From NCBI GenBank assembly GCA_030731695.1, contig JANQTK010000325.1:1-7111 (forward strand): a DNA stretch of 7,111 bases. Direction: 5' to 3'. Under the pieces are notes generated by a model. The model had not been told where the DNA came from, ran no database searches, and worked only from the letters and a program-made list of their open reading frames with translations. Positions 1-5,588 of this stretch are shown piece after piece. The DNA is from Polaribacter sp. (GTDB taxonomy: Bacteria; Bacteroidota; Bacteroidia; Flavobacteriales; Flavobacteriaceae). A program made the position numbers and the translations under genes. Each line of letters starts with the position of its first letter. Within the stretch, counting starts at the first letter, position 1.

Positions 1-648
1 GGAAAAGGCTATGCAATTACCTGTCCATTGATTACAAAATCTGATGGTTCAAAATTTGGAAAATCTGAAGGAGGTAATGTTTGGTTGGATGCTAAAAGAA
101 CGTCTCCTTATAAATTTTATCAATATTGGTTAAATACATCTGATGAAGATGCAGAAAAATACATTAAAATTTTTACTTTTTTAGAACAAAAAACCATTGA
201 AGAATTAATTATTGAGCATGCAAAAGCGCCTCATACAAGAATTTTACAAAAACGTTTGGGCGAAGAAGTAACCTTATTGGTGCATGGAAAAGAGGCTTAC
301 GAAAATGCTATTGCAGCTTCCGAAATTTTATTTGGAAACTCAACTGCTATCTCATTAAAATCATTGGATGAACAAACATTTTTAGATGTTTTTGATGGTG
401 TTCCTCAAGCAATTATTTCAGCAGAAATCATCAATGAAGGCGTATCTATAGTTGATGCTTTGGCAGGAAAAACGAATTTTTTAAGTTCAAATGGCGAAGC
501 AAAAAGAGCTTTGAAAGAGAATGGAATTGCTGTTAATAAAGAAAAAGTTTCCGAAGATTTTATAATTACAAAATCCGATTTAATTGCTGAAAAATATGTG
601 TTATTACAAAGAGGTAAAAAAAGCTATTTTTTGATACGATTTGAATAA
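1..648 (+). CDS. tyrS: Tyrosyl-tRNA synthetase, C-terminal half (5' truncated by window)
   Basis: This cytoplasmic class I synthetase charges tRNA-Tyr with tyrosine. The reading frame is open from base 1 and ends at TAA 646-648, so 215 C-terminal residues are visible, about half of the usual 420-430 residue protein. The class I signature loop appears as KFGKS (nt 52-66) within GSKFGKSEGGNVWLD, the form typical of bacterial TyrS. It is followed by the anticodon-binding helical region. The C-terminus carries an S4-like RNA-binding segment (SSNGEAKRALKENG, then IAVNKEKV, nt 484-549) and a YFLIRF ending. The missing N-terminal half would hold the Rossmann fold and HIGH motif. A TTG at nt 28 lies inside the gene and is not the start. 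Product identity is very secure; only the true start is unseen. Confidence 0.97.
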   Translation, partial: GKGYAITCPLITKSDGSKFGKSEGGNVWLDAKRTSPYKFYQYWLNTSDEDAEKYIKIFTFLEQKTIEELIIEHAKAPHTRILQKRLGEEVTLLVHGKEAYENAIAASEILFGNSTAISLKSLDEQTFLDVFDGVPQAIISAEIINEGVSIVDALAGKTNFLSSNGEAKRALKENGIAVNKEKVSEDFIITKSDLIAEKYVLLQRGKKSYFLIRFE

Positions 649-669
649 AAGGGCGCACAAAAAAATCCT

Positions 670-677
670 TATATTTA
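670..677 (+). promoter_or_regulatory. Possible Bacteroidetes -7 box upstream of the TA module
   Basis: TATATTTA matches the Bacteroidetes -7 consensus TAnnTTTG except at the last base, and lies 16 bases before the antitoxin ATG. A TTTG at 640-643 could be a -33 element, but its spacing (26 bases) is longer than usual. Such matches are common by chance in AT-rich DNA. Confidence 0.25.
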
Positions 678-693
678 CTGAAAATAAATTTTC

Positions 694-933
694 ATGGACA
701 TCCAATTAGAAAAATATAAATTGATAGAATGGTTGACAAGCGTCAATGACGAATCAATTATTAACACTTTGAAAAATATCAAAAGTAATTTTTCTGATAC
801 TGATAATTGGGAAATTTCAATTTCTGAAACAGAAAAAATATTGATTGAAAAAGGTTTGAAAGATATTGAGGCTGGAAATTTAATCTCTCATGAACAAGTT
901 ATGAAAGGAATTAAAGAAAGATATAATCTTTAA
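694..933 (+). CDS. Type II toxin-antitoxin system antitoxin (putative)
   Basis: This 79-residue protein is the probable antitoxin of the RelE/ParE-type toxin that starts 3 bases after its stop. The N-terminal half (residues 5-32) looks helical, and the C-terminal half holds EKGLKDIEAGNLISHEQVM (residues 52-70). This GLxDIExG-xxSHEQVM pattern is common in Bacteroidetes antitoxins that wrap around a ParE/RelE partner. No clear ribbon-helix-helix or HTH motif can be picked out by eye, so the DNA-binding mode is unknown. By family knowledge the antitoxin neutralises the toxin and may autorepress the operon. ATG 694 is the first start in a frame that has room for only a short upstream region after tyrS. 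The assignment rests on size, order, spacing and the C-terminal pattern. Confidence 0.75.
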   Translation: MDIQLEKYKLIEWLTSVNDESIINTLKNIKSNFSDTDNWEISISETEKILIEKGLKDIEAGNLISHEQVMKGIKERYNL

Positions 934-936
934 TTA

Positions 937-1242
937 ATGGAGATTATCTGGACAAGATTAGCAAATAATACCTTTACTGAAATTTTTGAAAATCTTGATT
1001 TTAGATGGACGAAAAAAGAAATGAAAGAATTCAGAAATCTAACAGATTCTATGTTAGAAAATATCAAAAATGAAAAAATTAGTCATTCTGTAATTATCAA
1101 AAGATTAGAAATAAGGAAAGCTGTTCTCCACAGAAACGTTTCATTGTATTATAAAATTGATAGAGAAAATAATAAGATTTATGTACTTACTTTTTTTAAT
1201 AACAGGATGAATCCTAAAACACTACAAAAATTGTTAAACTAA
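937..1242 (+). CDS. RelE/ParE family toxin
   Basis: This 101-residue protein is probably the toxin of the module. It begins MEIIWTRLANNTFTEIFENL, the usual strand-then-helix opening of the RelE/ParE fold. The C-terminal core reads EIRKAVLHRNVSLYYKID (residues 58-75) and IYVLTFFNNRMNPKTL (81-96). The YYKI strand and the F-x-N-R-x-x-P ending are typical of this superfamily in Bacteroidetes. Arg60, Tyr71/Tyr72 and Arg90 are candidate active or structural residues. RelE members cleave mRNA on the ribosome and ParE members poison gyrase; the sequence alone does not decide between them. The gene starts 3 bases after the antitoxin stop, so the pair is almost certainly co-transcribed and translationally linked. 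It is full length for the family and shows no sign of decay. Confidence 0.85.
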   Translation: MEIIWTRLANNTFTEIFENLDFRWTKKEMKEFRNLTDSMLENIKNEKISHSVIIKRLEIRKAVLHRNVSLYYKIDRENNKIYVLTFFNNRMNPKTLQKLLN

Positions 1243-1275
1243 GAGTGAGTCATTTTTTAAAAAATATTTTGAATA

Positions 1276-2034
1276 GTGAAAAACCAATTACCCAATATCG
1301 ATTTCACAAATTTTTACACAATAAGTTCCCTTTTTGTAACACTTACAGTGATCATTTTTGTGCGCTATTTGGTTGTTTCTGGATTGTATCATTTGGTGTT
1401 TTTTAAGTTTTTGAAAAAAGCATTTCAAAATCGATTTTTGCATAAAAAATCGCTAAAAAAATCGCAATTACAAAAAGAAATTTTTTGGTCTTTTATTAGC
1501 GGACTTATTTTTGCTGCGACTGGTTTGTTGATCTATTTTATGTATACAAACGGATTTACAGCTATTTATACCAACTTTTCAACATCCTCTTTGTTATACA
1601 TTCCCTTCAGTATTTTTATCTTTTTATTTTTACAGGATGCTTATTATTACTGGTTTCATAGATGGATGCATTTGCCAAAAGTATATAAATACATGCATTT
1701 AATTCATCATAAAAGCGTTCACACTTCTGTGTTGACTTCATTTTCTTTTCATCCTTTAGAAACTATTTTTCAAGCGGCATTTTTGCCTATTGTAATTGTC
1801 ATTTTACCATTACATATGTATGCATTTCTGTTCGTGCTTTTAATCATGACAATTTCAGCAACCATCAATCATGCAGGAGTGGAAATTTATCCTTCAGGAA
1901 AGTTTGGAAAATGGTTTCAAAGATGGTTTATTGGAGCCACACATCACGATAATCATCATAGAAAATTCAATTATAATTACGGATTATACTTTACTTTTTG
2001 GGATAGATTAATGAAAACTGAATTTGAGAAATAA
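1276..2034 (+). CDS. Sterol desaturase / fatty acid hydroxylase superfamily membrane protein
   Basis: This 252-residue integral membrane protein is a likely non-heme di-iron oxygenase that hydroxylates or desaturates a lipid. Hydrophobic stretches occur at about residues 14-43, 71-92, 105-121 and 165-197. The diagnostic histidine clusters are present in order: HRWMH (128-132, HX3H), HLIHH (141-145, HX2HH), NHAG (198-201) and HDNHH (224-228, HX2HH), and they would hold the iron pair on the cytoplasmic face. The substrate cannot be read from sequence; in Bacteroidetes relatives act on fatty acids, carotenoids or other lipids. The start is GTG: an in-frame TGA at 1270-1272 closes the frame just upstream, and the first internal Met comes only after the first two membrane segments. 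It begins 33 bases after the toxin gene and ends 12 bases from the convergent YHS gene. Confidence 0.9.
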   Translation: MKNQLPNIDFTNFYTISSLFVTLTVIIFVRYLVVSGLYHLVFFKFLKKAFQNRFLHKKSLKKSQLQKEIFWSFISGLIFAATGLLIYFMYTNGFTAIYTNFSTSSLLYIPFSIFIFLFLQDAYYYWFHRWMHLPKVYKYMHLIHHKSVHTSVLTSFSFHPLETIFQAAFLPIVIVILPLHMYAFLFVLLIMTISATINHAGVEIYPSGKFGKWFQRWFIGATHHDNHHRKFNYNYGLYFTFWDRLMKTEFEK

Positions 2035-2046
2035 TTTTTCTTACTC

Positions 2047-2493
2047 CTAATTTTTGACGATTTTCTTCCAATTTTCATCGGCTTTTTGTTGAAGGCTTTC
2101 TGGATCTTCTTTTTGCCACATTTCAAGAGTATTTGTTCCCCAAGAATTATAAAACAAGTATAGTTTTCCTTCTCTGATTTCAAAAGTTTTGGGATTGATA
2201 CTCACTTTTTCTCCGTTTTTACCAATCGCGTAAGCGCAAAATCCCCCATATTGTGGAATGTATTTTTTAGGATTTAATTTAAAAAGAGTGAGGTTTTCTT
2301 CTGATGAAAACTGAAATTTTACGCCATCAAAATCAGCAGTAAATTGTTTATTTCCTTTTTTTACCTGTTGTTGAAAATACGATACAACATCATACCCTTC
2401 AGCAACATATCCGTTTTTTAAATTGTATTCAGCATTTTGAGAGTGTAAATTTGATGCAATTAAAAGAATTAATAAAAAGAAAGATTTTTTCAT
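2047..2493 (-). CDS. Exported YHS domain-containing protein, copy A
   Basis: This 148-residue protein has an N-terminal signal peptide (MKKSFFLLILLIASNLHSQ), suggesting a periplasmic location. The mature part is a single YHS-family domain of the form often annotated as YHS domain-containing (seleno)protein: GYDVVSYF (33-40), FSSEENL (62-68), PKKYIPQYGGFCAYAI (75-90), GKLYLFY (109-115) and a closing NW (141-142). Only one cysteine is present, Cys86 in GGFCAYA, so the paired cysteines of classical metal-binding YHS modules are absent. The biochemical role of this family is unknown; metal or redox chemistry is possible. Its ATG follows the stop of the upstream paralog by one base (TAA-A-ATG), a strong sign of co-transcription. 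It is about half identical by eye to that paralog. The gene is convergent with the desaturase-like gene. Confidence 0.88.
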   Translation of the reverse strand: MKKSFFLLILLIASNLHSQNAEYNLKNGYVAEGYDVVSYFQQQVKKGNKQFTADFDGVKFQFSSEENLTLFKLNPKKYIPQYGGFCAYAIGKNGEKVSINPKTFEIREGKLYLFYNSWGTNTLEMWQKEDPESLQQKADENWKKIVKN

Positions 2494-2494
2494 T

Positions 2495-2950
2495 TTAGTT
2501 CTTTTTTTGTTTTAAATCTTGCCAATTTATATCTCCTTGTTGTTGCAATTTTTTGGTATCCTCTTTTTGCCAATCATCTAATTTATTGCCAAACCAAGAA
2601 CTGTAAAATAAGTATAATTTGCCATCTCTAATTTCATAAGAATCCGCATCTACATCCATTTTAGTATTTTTAGCAGCAACAGCATAAGCACAAAAACCTC
2701 CATATTGTGGTATGTATTTTTTTGGATTTTTTTTAAACAACTCTAAATTCATTGTTGAAGCAAATTTAAATGTGGCTCCTTCAAAAGTTGTTTGATGTTT
2801 TTTACTGCCAATTAAAGGGGCTTTTTCTGTAAAATAAGAAACAACATCATAACCCTCTGCTACATATCCTTTTTTGATATTAAATTCTGTTGATTGAGCT
2901 TTGGCTGAAAATGATATTATAATTAAAAAAATAGTTGATAAAAGTCTCAT
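2495..2950 (-). CDS. Exported YHS domain-containing protein, copy B
   Basis: This 151-residue paralog lies directly upstream of copy A. It has a signal peptide (MRLLSTIFLIIISFSAKAQ, probable cleavage near residue 19) and the same domain order: GYVAEGYDVVSYF (28-40), FASTMNL (63-69), NPKKYIPQYGGFCAYA (75-90, with Cys87), EIRDGKLYLFY (106-116), WQKED (127-131) and NW (143-144). The central blocks are identical in both copies, while the linker around residues 41-55 and the region after CAYA differ. This indicates an old tandem duplication with conserved core selection rather than a recent repeat. The function is unknown. It sits 40 bases downstream of the LuxE-like gene on the same strand, probably in one transcript. 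Frame, signal peptide and family are secure; the role is not. Confidence 0.88.
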   Translation of the reverse strand: MRLLSTIFLIIISFSAKAQSTEFNIKKGYVAEGYDVVSYFTEKAPLIGSKKHQTTFEGATFKFASTMNLELFKKNPKKYIPQYGGFCAYAVAAKNTKMDVDADSYEIRDGKLYLFYSSWFGNKLDDWQKEDTKKLQQQGDINWQDLKQKKN

Positions 2951-2964
2951 GTTAATTTGTTTTT

Positions 2965-2979
2965 AGTGTAGTCGAAACT
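2965..2979. repeat. Possible remnant of a short interspersed GTAGTCGAAA-type repeat
   Basis: AGTGTAGTCGAAACT lies in the 40-base gap between the LuxE-like gene and YHS copy B. It resembles from memory a short sequence (GAGCGTAGTCGAAAC-like) scattered between genes in many Flavobacteria. Only one copy is visible in the window, so it cannot be shown to be a repeat here. Confidence 0.25.
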
Positions 2980-2990
2980 TTTTAAAAAAA

Positions 2991-3965
2991 TTACAACACC
3001 ATCAAATTACAACCTCTAATATCAGAATTGTCAAAACGACCGATAATTTCGAAAGTGCTATTTTGATGAATTTTTCCTAAATCTTGTGTCGCAATAAATG
3101 AACAAGAATTATAATTTGCCAAGTCAATTACATTAATTCCGCCTGTTTTTTGGTTTGGTAAAATTGTCAAAGCATCTTCAGTATCACGAATGAGAATTTT
3201 CATCCAAGGTGGGGTTTTAAAAATACCATTCCCTTTTGAATATGCTTGACTTAACAATTCTGTCATTCCATATTCAGAGTGAATTTCAGCAACTCCAAAT
3301 CCGTTTTTTAATAGCAAATGAAGTTCTTCTCTTACTAATTCTTTTCTTTTACCTTTCATTCCACCAGTTTCCATAATGATGGTGTTTTTCAGCAAAAATT
3401 GGTGTTTTTCAATCAAATCTAACAAGGCAAAAGTAACGCCAATTAGCAAAATTTTCTGTCCTTTTTTCTCTAAAGTGATGATTTTTTGAGCCAATTCTTC
3501 TAAATTATGTAGGTAAAATCCGCTATCAATATGGTTGCTTTTTTGAATCAAATCATCTACCATAAAAACCAAGGAAGAGCCTTCTCTTTCTAAATAATTG
3601 GGCAATAATGCCAACACAACATAGTCTTTGATATCGCCATAAAAATGTGCAAATCCTTTCAAATAACTTTCTTGATAAAGTTTTATATCGGTCACAAAAT
3701 GCTGACTTGTGATGCTGCCTGTTGTTCCAGAACTGGTAAAAATTTCTTGTACTTTATCTAAAGAGGATAGTACTTTTCTACTCTTAAAAAACTGAATGGG
3801 TAAAAACGGAATTTCTTCAATTTTGTGAATATCTGAAGGATGAATGTATAATAGATCGCAAAAAGAGCGATAGGTTTTATTGTTTTCAAACTGATGTTTA
3901 AAAACGTCTAAAGCGACTTTTGTAAAGTCATTGTCTGATGAAATATTAAAAATATTTTTATCCAT
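2991..3965 (-). CDS. LuxE/PaaK-like acyl-protein synthetase family enzyme
   Basis: This 324-residue protein matches the LuxE acyl-protein synthetase family, cytosolic enzymes that activate a carboxylate with ATP as an acyl-adenylate. The adenylate-forming motifs run in order: TSSGTTGSITS (77-87, phosphate loop), METGGMKG (198-205), HSEYGMTELLSQ (229-240), ATQDLG (292-297, with Asp295 at the ribose-contact position) and IIGRFDNSDIRGCN (307-320). The protein stops soon after this, so it lacks the mobile C-terminal domain of full acyl-CoA ligases, as LuxE does. The substrate is unknown, and no LuxC reductase or LuxD partner is in the window. ATG 3965 is preferred over a TTG two codons upstream (3971) because it is the stronger start codon. 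The gene heads a run with the two YHS genes; whether they share a pathway is inference. Confidence 0.87.
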   Translation of the reverse strand: MDKNIFNISSDNDFTKVALDVFKHQFENNKTYRSFCDLLYIHPSDIHKIEEIPFLPIQFFKSRKVLSSLDKVQEIFTSSGTTGSITSQHFVTDIKLYQESYLKGFAHFYGDIKDYVVLALLPNYLEREGSSLVFMVDDLIQKSNHIDSGFYLHNLEELAQKIITLEKKGQKILLIGVTFALLDLIEKHQFLLKNTIIMETGGMKGKRKELVREELHLLLKNGFGVAEIHSEYGMTELLSQAYSKGNGIFKTPPWMKILIRDTEDALTILPNQKTGGINVIDLANYNSCSFIATQDLGKIHQNSTFEIIGRFDNSDIRGCNLMVL

Positions 3966-3974
3966 TTTCAATTA

Positions 3975-3982
3975 CAAAAATA
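3975..3982 (-). promoter_or_regulatory. Possible -7 box for the LuxE-YHS-YHS run
   Basis: Read on the minus strand this is TATTTTTG, a full match to TAnnTTTG. It ends only 9 bases before the preferred ATG (3965), which would give a very short leader, and no well-spaced -33 TTG is visible. It is therefore weak support for a promoter. Confidence 0.25.
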
Positions 3983-4006
3983 GTATTTATCAATTCAAAT
4001 ATTTTG

Positions 4007-4014
4007 TATTTTTA
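4007..4014 (+). promoter_or_regulatory. Possible -7 box for the small lipoprotein gene
   Basis: TATTTTTA fits TAnnTTTG except at the last base and lies 27 bases before the ATG at 4042, a sensible leader length. No -33 TTG is seen at normal spacing. The 76-base divergent gap 3966-4041 must serve both the LuxE-like and lipoprotein genes. Confidence 0.22.
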
Positions 4015-4041
4015 GTAGATAAATAAACGCATCAAAAAATC

Positions 4042-4440
4042 ATGAAAAAAATAATTTTATTATTCAGTTTTGCATTATTCCTTTTTTCTTGCAGCGAAAC
4101 AGAACCTACTATTGAATTTAAAATTTTACCAATAAAAGAAGCACAAACTCCTGCTTTTTTTGAACACGGAACCATAGATACAATTGCAGTAAAATATGAG
4201 TTGCCTAATGGCTGTCATCAATTTTGGAGCGTTTATTATGACTATGACAAAAACGCAAGAATTGTTGCCATCAATGCTATCAATGATTTAGAAAGCATAT
4301 GCACCCAAGCAGTTATCGAAAAAGAAATCAAAATTCCTATTCAAATTTTACAACAAGAAAACTATCTTTTTAGATTTTATAAAGGCAAAGACACAGATGG
4401 CAAAAGTATTTTTGAAGAAATTGAAGTGCCTGTAAGATAA
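4042..4440 (+). CDS. Small lipoprotein of unknown function
   Basis: This 132-residue protein has a clear lipoprotein signal: MKK, a hydrophobic core, then LFSC with Cys17 as the predicted lipid-modified residue. The next residues are SETE, acidic but not a full match to the K-D/E-D/E-like surface-export signal known for Bacteroidetes lipoproteins, so either side of the outer membrane is possible. The mature part looks mainly beta-stranded (TIAVKYELPNGCHQFW, residues 47-62; YLFRFYKGKD near the end), compatible with a single beta-sandwich. Cys58 (NGC) and Cys87 (SICT) are the only other cysteines and could form a disulfide. I do not recognise the family. The gene stands alone between divergent and convergent neighbours, with its stop 4 bases from the asparaginase stop. 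Confidence 0.8.
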   Translation: MKKIILLFSFALFLFSCSETEPTIEFKILPIKEAQTPAFFEHGTIDTIAVKYELPNGCHQFWSVYYDYDKNARIVAINAINDLESICTQAVIEKEIKIPIQILQQENYLFRFYKGKDTDGKSIFEEIEVPVR

Positions 4441-4444
4441 AATA

Positions 4445-5479
4445 TTATTCCTTGTAAATTTTAATAATCAATTCCCCTTTATCATCCATAGAAGCTCTAT
4501 ACATCCCTTCAGTATTAAATTCAAAAGACATGTTGCCGTTTTTATCTAAAGCAACAACGCCTCCTGTGCCACCCAATTTTGTAAGTTTATTTTGAATAAC
4601 ATCTGTAGTTGCTTCTTTCAAAGATTTTTTCTGATATTCCATTTGCGCAGAAATGTCATATGCTACTTGACTTCTGATAAAATATTCGCCCCAACCTGTT
4701 GATGAAACTCCGCAAGTTTTATTATTTGCATAGGTTCCTGAACCAATAATTGGTGCATCACCAATTCGTCCCCAACGTTTATTGGTCATACCACCAGTTG
4801 AAGTTCCTGCAGCAATATTTCCGTTTTTATCCAAAGCAACACAACCTACAGTTCCAAATTTACTGTCTTTAATATTTGGATCGTAAAAATTAGCTTTTTT
4901 GTCATCATGATCTAATTGTGTTTTTTCTTGGTTGATGATTTTTTGCAACGATTGAAAACGATTTTCTGTATAAAAATAACTTGGATCTACAATTTCCAAT
5001 CCTTTTTCTTTTGCAAAAATAGATGCTCCTTCACCAGAAAGCATCACATGTTCAGAATCTGTCATGATTTTAATTGCCAATTCTATAGGGCTTTTTACAT
5101 CTTTTACACCAGCAACTGCTCCAGCATTTAAAGTATTTCCATCCATAAAAGAAGCATCCAATTCATTTGTTCCTGCGTTTGTAAAAACAGCTCCTTTTCC
5201 AGCATTAAAAAGTGGAGATTCTTCCATAACTTGAATCGTTTTTAAAACAGCTTCTGTAGAAGTTCCTCCATTTTTCAGAATAGTATAACCCACTTTAATA
5301 GCTTCTTCTAATTTAGCTTTGTAAACAGCTTCCATTTCATCGGTCATGTTTTTTTTCAAAATTGTTCCTGCTCCACCATGAATGATAATCGCAAAATCAT
5401 TGATTTTTTCTTCTTTAGAAGCAGATATACAACTCATTAAGGTAACACTAAAAAAAAGTAAAAGAATAGAATTTTTCAT
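4445..5479 (-). CDS. Isoaspartyl peptidase / L-asparaginase (Ntn hydrolase), lipoprotein type
   Basis: This enzyme removes isoaspartyl residues from peptides and hydrolyses L-asparagine. It is made as a precursor that cleaves itself before a threonine nucleophile. The 344-residue product shows the asparaginase-2 family features: IIHGGAG (32-38), NAGKGAVFT (92-100), ELDASFMDG (106-114), the processing site KFGTVG with cleavage expected between Gly209 and Thr210, TSTGGMTNK (226-234), GRIGDAPIIGSGTYA (237-251) and GGTGGV (303-308). The N-terminus MKNSILLLFFSVTLMSC has a lipobox with Cys17, so the protein should be an exported lipoprotein, unlike cytosolic E. coli IaaA. ATG 5479 is chosen because the signal peptide starts there; the frame runs on to 5587, but that extension would bury the signal and fill the promoter region. 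It is divergent from the ALDH7 gene. Confidence 0.93.
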   Translation of the reverse strand: MKNSILLLFFSVTLMSCISASKEEKINDFAIIIHGGAGTILKKNMTDEMEAVYKAKLEEAIKVGYTILKNGGTSTEAVLKTIQVMEESPLFNAGKGAVFTNAGTNELDASFMDGNTLNAGAVAGVKDVKSPIELAIKIMTDSEHVMLSGEGASIFAKEKGLEIVDPSYFYTENRFQSLQKIINQEKTQLDHDDKKANFYDPNIKDSKFGTVGCVALDKNGNIAAGTSTGGMTNKRWGRIGDAPIIGSGTYANNKTCGVSSTGWGEYFIRSQVAYDISAQMEYQKKSLKEATTDVIQNKLTKLGGTGGVVALDKNGNMSFEFNTEGMYRASMDDKGELIIKIYKE

Positions 5480-5495
5480 TTTTATGTTTGATTTT

Positions 5496-5513
5496 AAACA
5501 ATTTATATTGTTT
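5496..5513. promoter_or_regulatory. 18-base dyad in the asparaginase/ALDH7 intergenic region
   Basis: AAACAAT and ATTGTTT form perfect 7-base inverted arms around TTAT. The element sits 16 bases upstream of the asparaginase ATG (minus strand) and 75 bases upstream of the ALDH7 ATG. It could be an operator for a dimeric regulator or a small hairpin in the asparaginase leader. The rest of 5480-5588 is AT-rich and shows no other clear structure. Confidence 0.4.
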
Positions 5514-5545
5514 TTGTTAAATTTATTTATATCTAAAAGATTTCG

Positions 5546-5553
5546 TAATTTCG
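5546..5553 (+). promoter_or_regulatory. Possible -7 box for the ALDH7 gene
   Basis: TAATTTCG differs from TAnnTTTG at one base and lies 35 bases upstream of ATG 5589. The nearest TTTG upstream (5513-5516) is too far away (29 bases) to be a standard -33 element, so this is only tentative. Confidence 0.22.
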
Positions 5554-5588
5554 GACTTAAAAGTAAACAACATAAATTGAAACACAAA

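Noticed and set aside
1252..1265. ATTTTTTAAAAAAT perfect palindrome between the toxin and desaturase genes
   Set aside because: It is only A and T, with no loop or following T-run, so a stable terminator hairpin is unlikely; such palindromes are expected in AT-rich spacers.
2035..2046. Possible shared terminator between the convergent desaturase and YHS genes
   Set aside because: The gap is only 12 bases and holds no inverted repeat; the T-run on the plus strand has no hairpin before it.
1977..2183. Open frame on the minus strand across the desaturase/YHS junction
   Set aside because: It overlaps two well-supported genes in another frame, has no family features and begins inside the desaturase gene.
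3381..3411. Direct repeat GGTGTTTTTCA twice at a 20-base period
   Set aside because: It lies inside the LuxE-like coding region, where the two copies fall in different frames (EKHQF and KNTII). This looks like coincidence in A/T-rich codons rather than a functional repeat.
3966..3971. TTG start two codons upstream of the LuxE-like ATG
   Set aside because: It would add only two residues (TTG-AAA) and uses a weaker start codon than the ATG at 3965.
4916..5131. Plus-strand open frame inside the asparaginase gene
   Set aside because: It is antisense to a clearly conserved enzyme; its Cys/Phe-rich composition is what a reversed AT-rich coding region gives.
5480..5587. N-terminal extension of 36 residues on the asparaginase reading frame
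   Set aside because: It would place the lipoprotein signal internally and fill the divergent promoter region. The ATG at 5479 begins a standard signal peptide.
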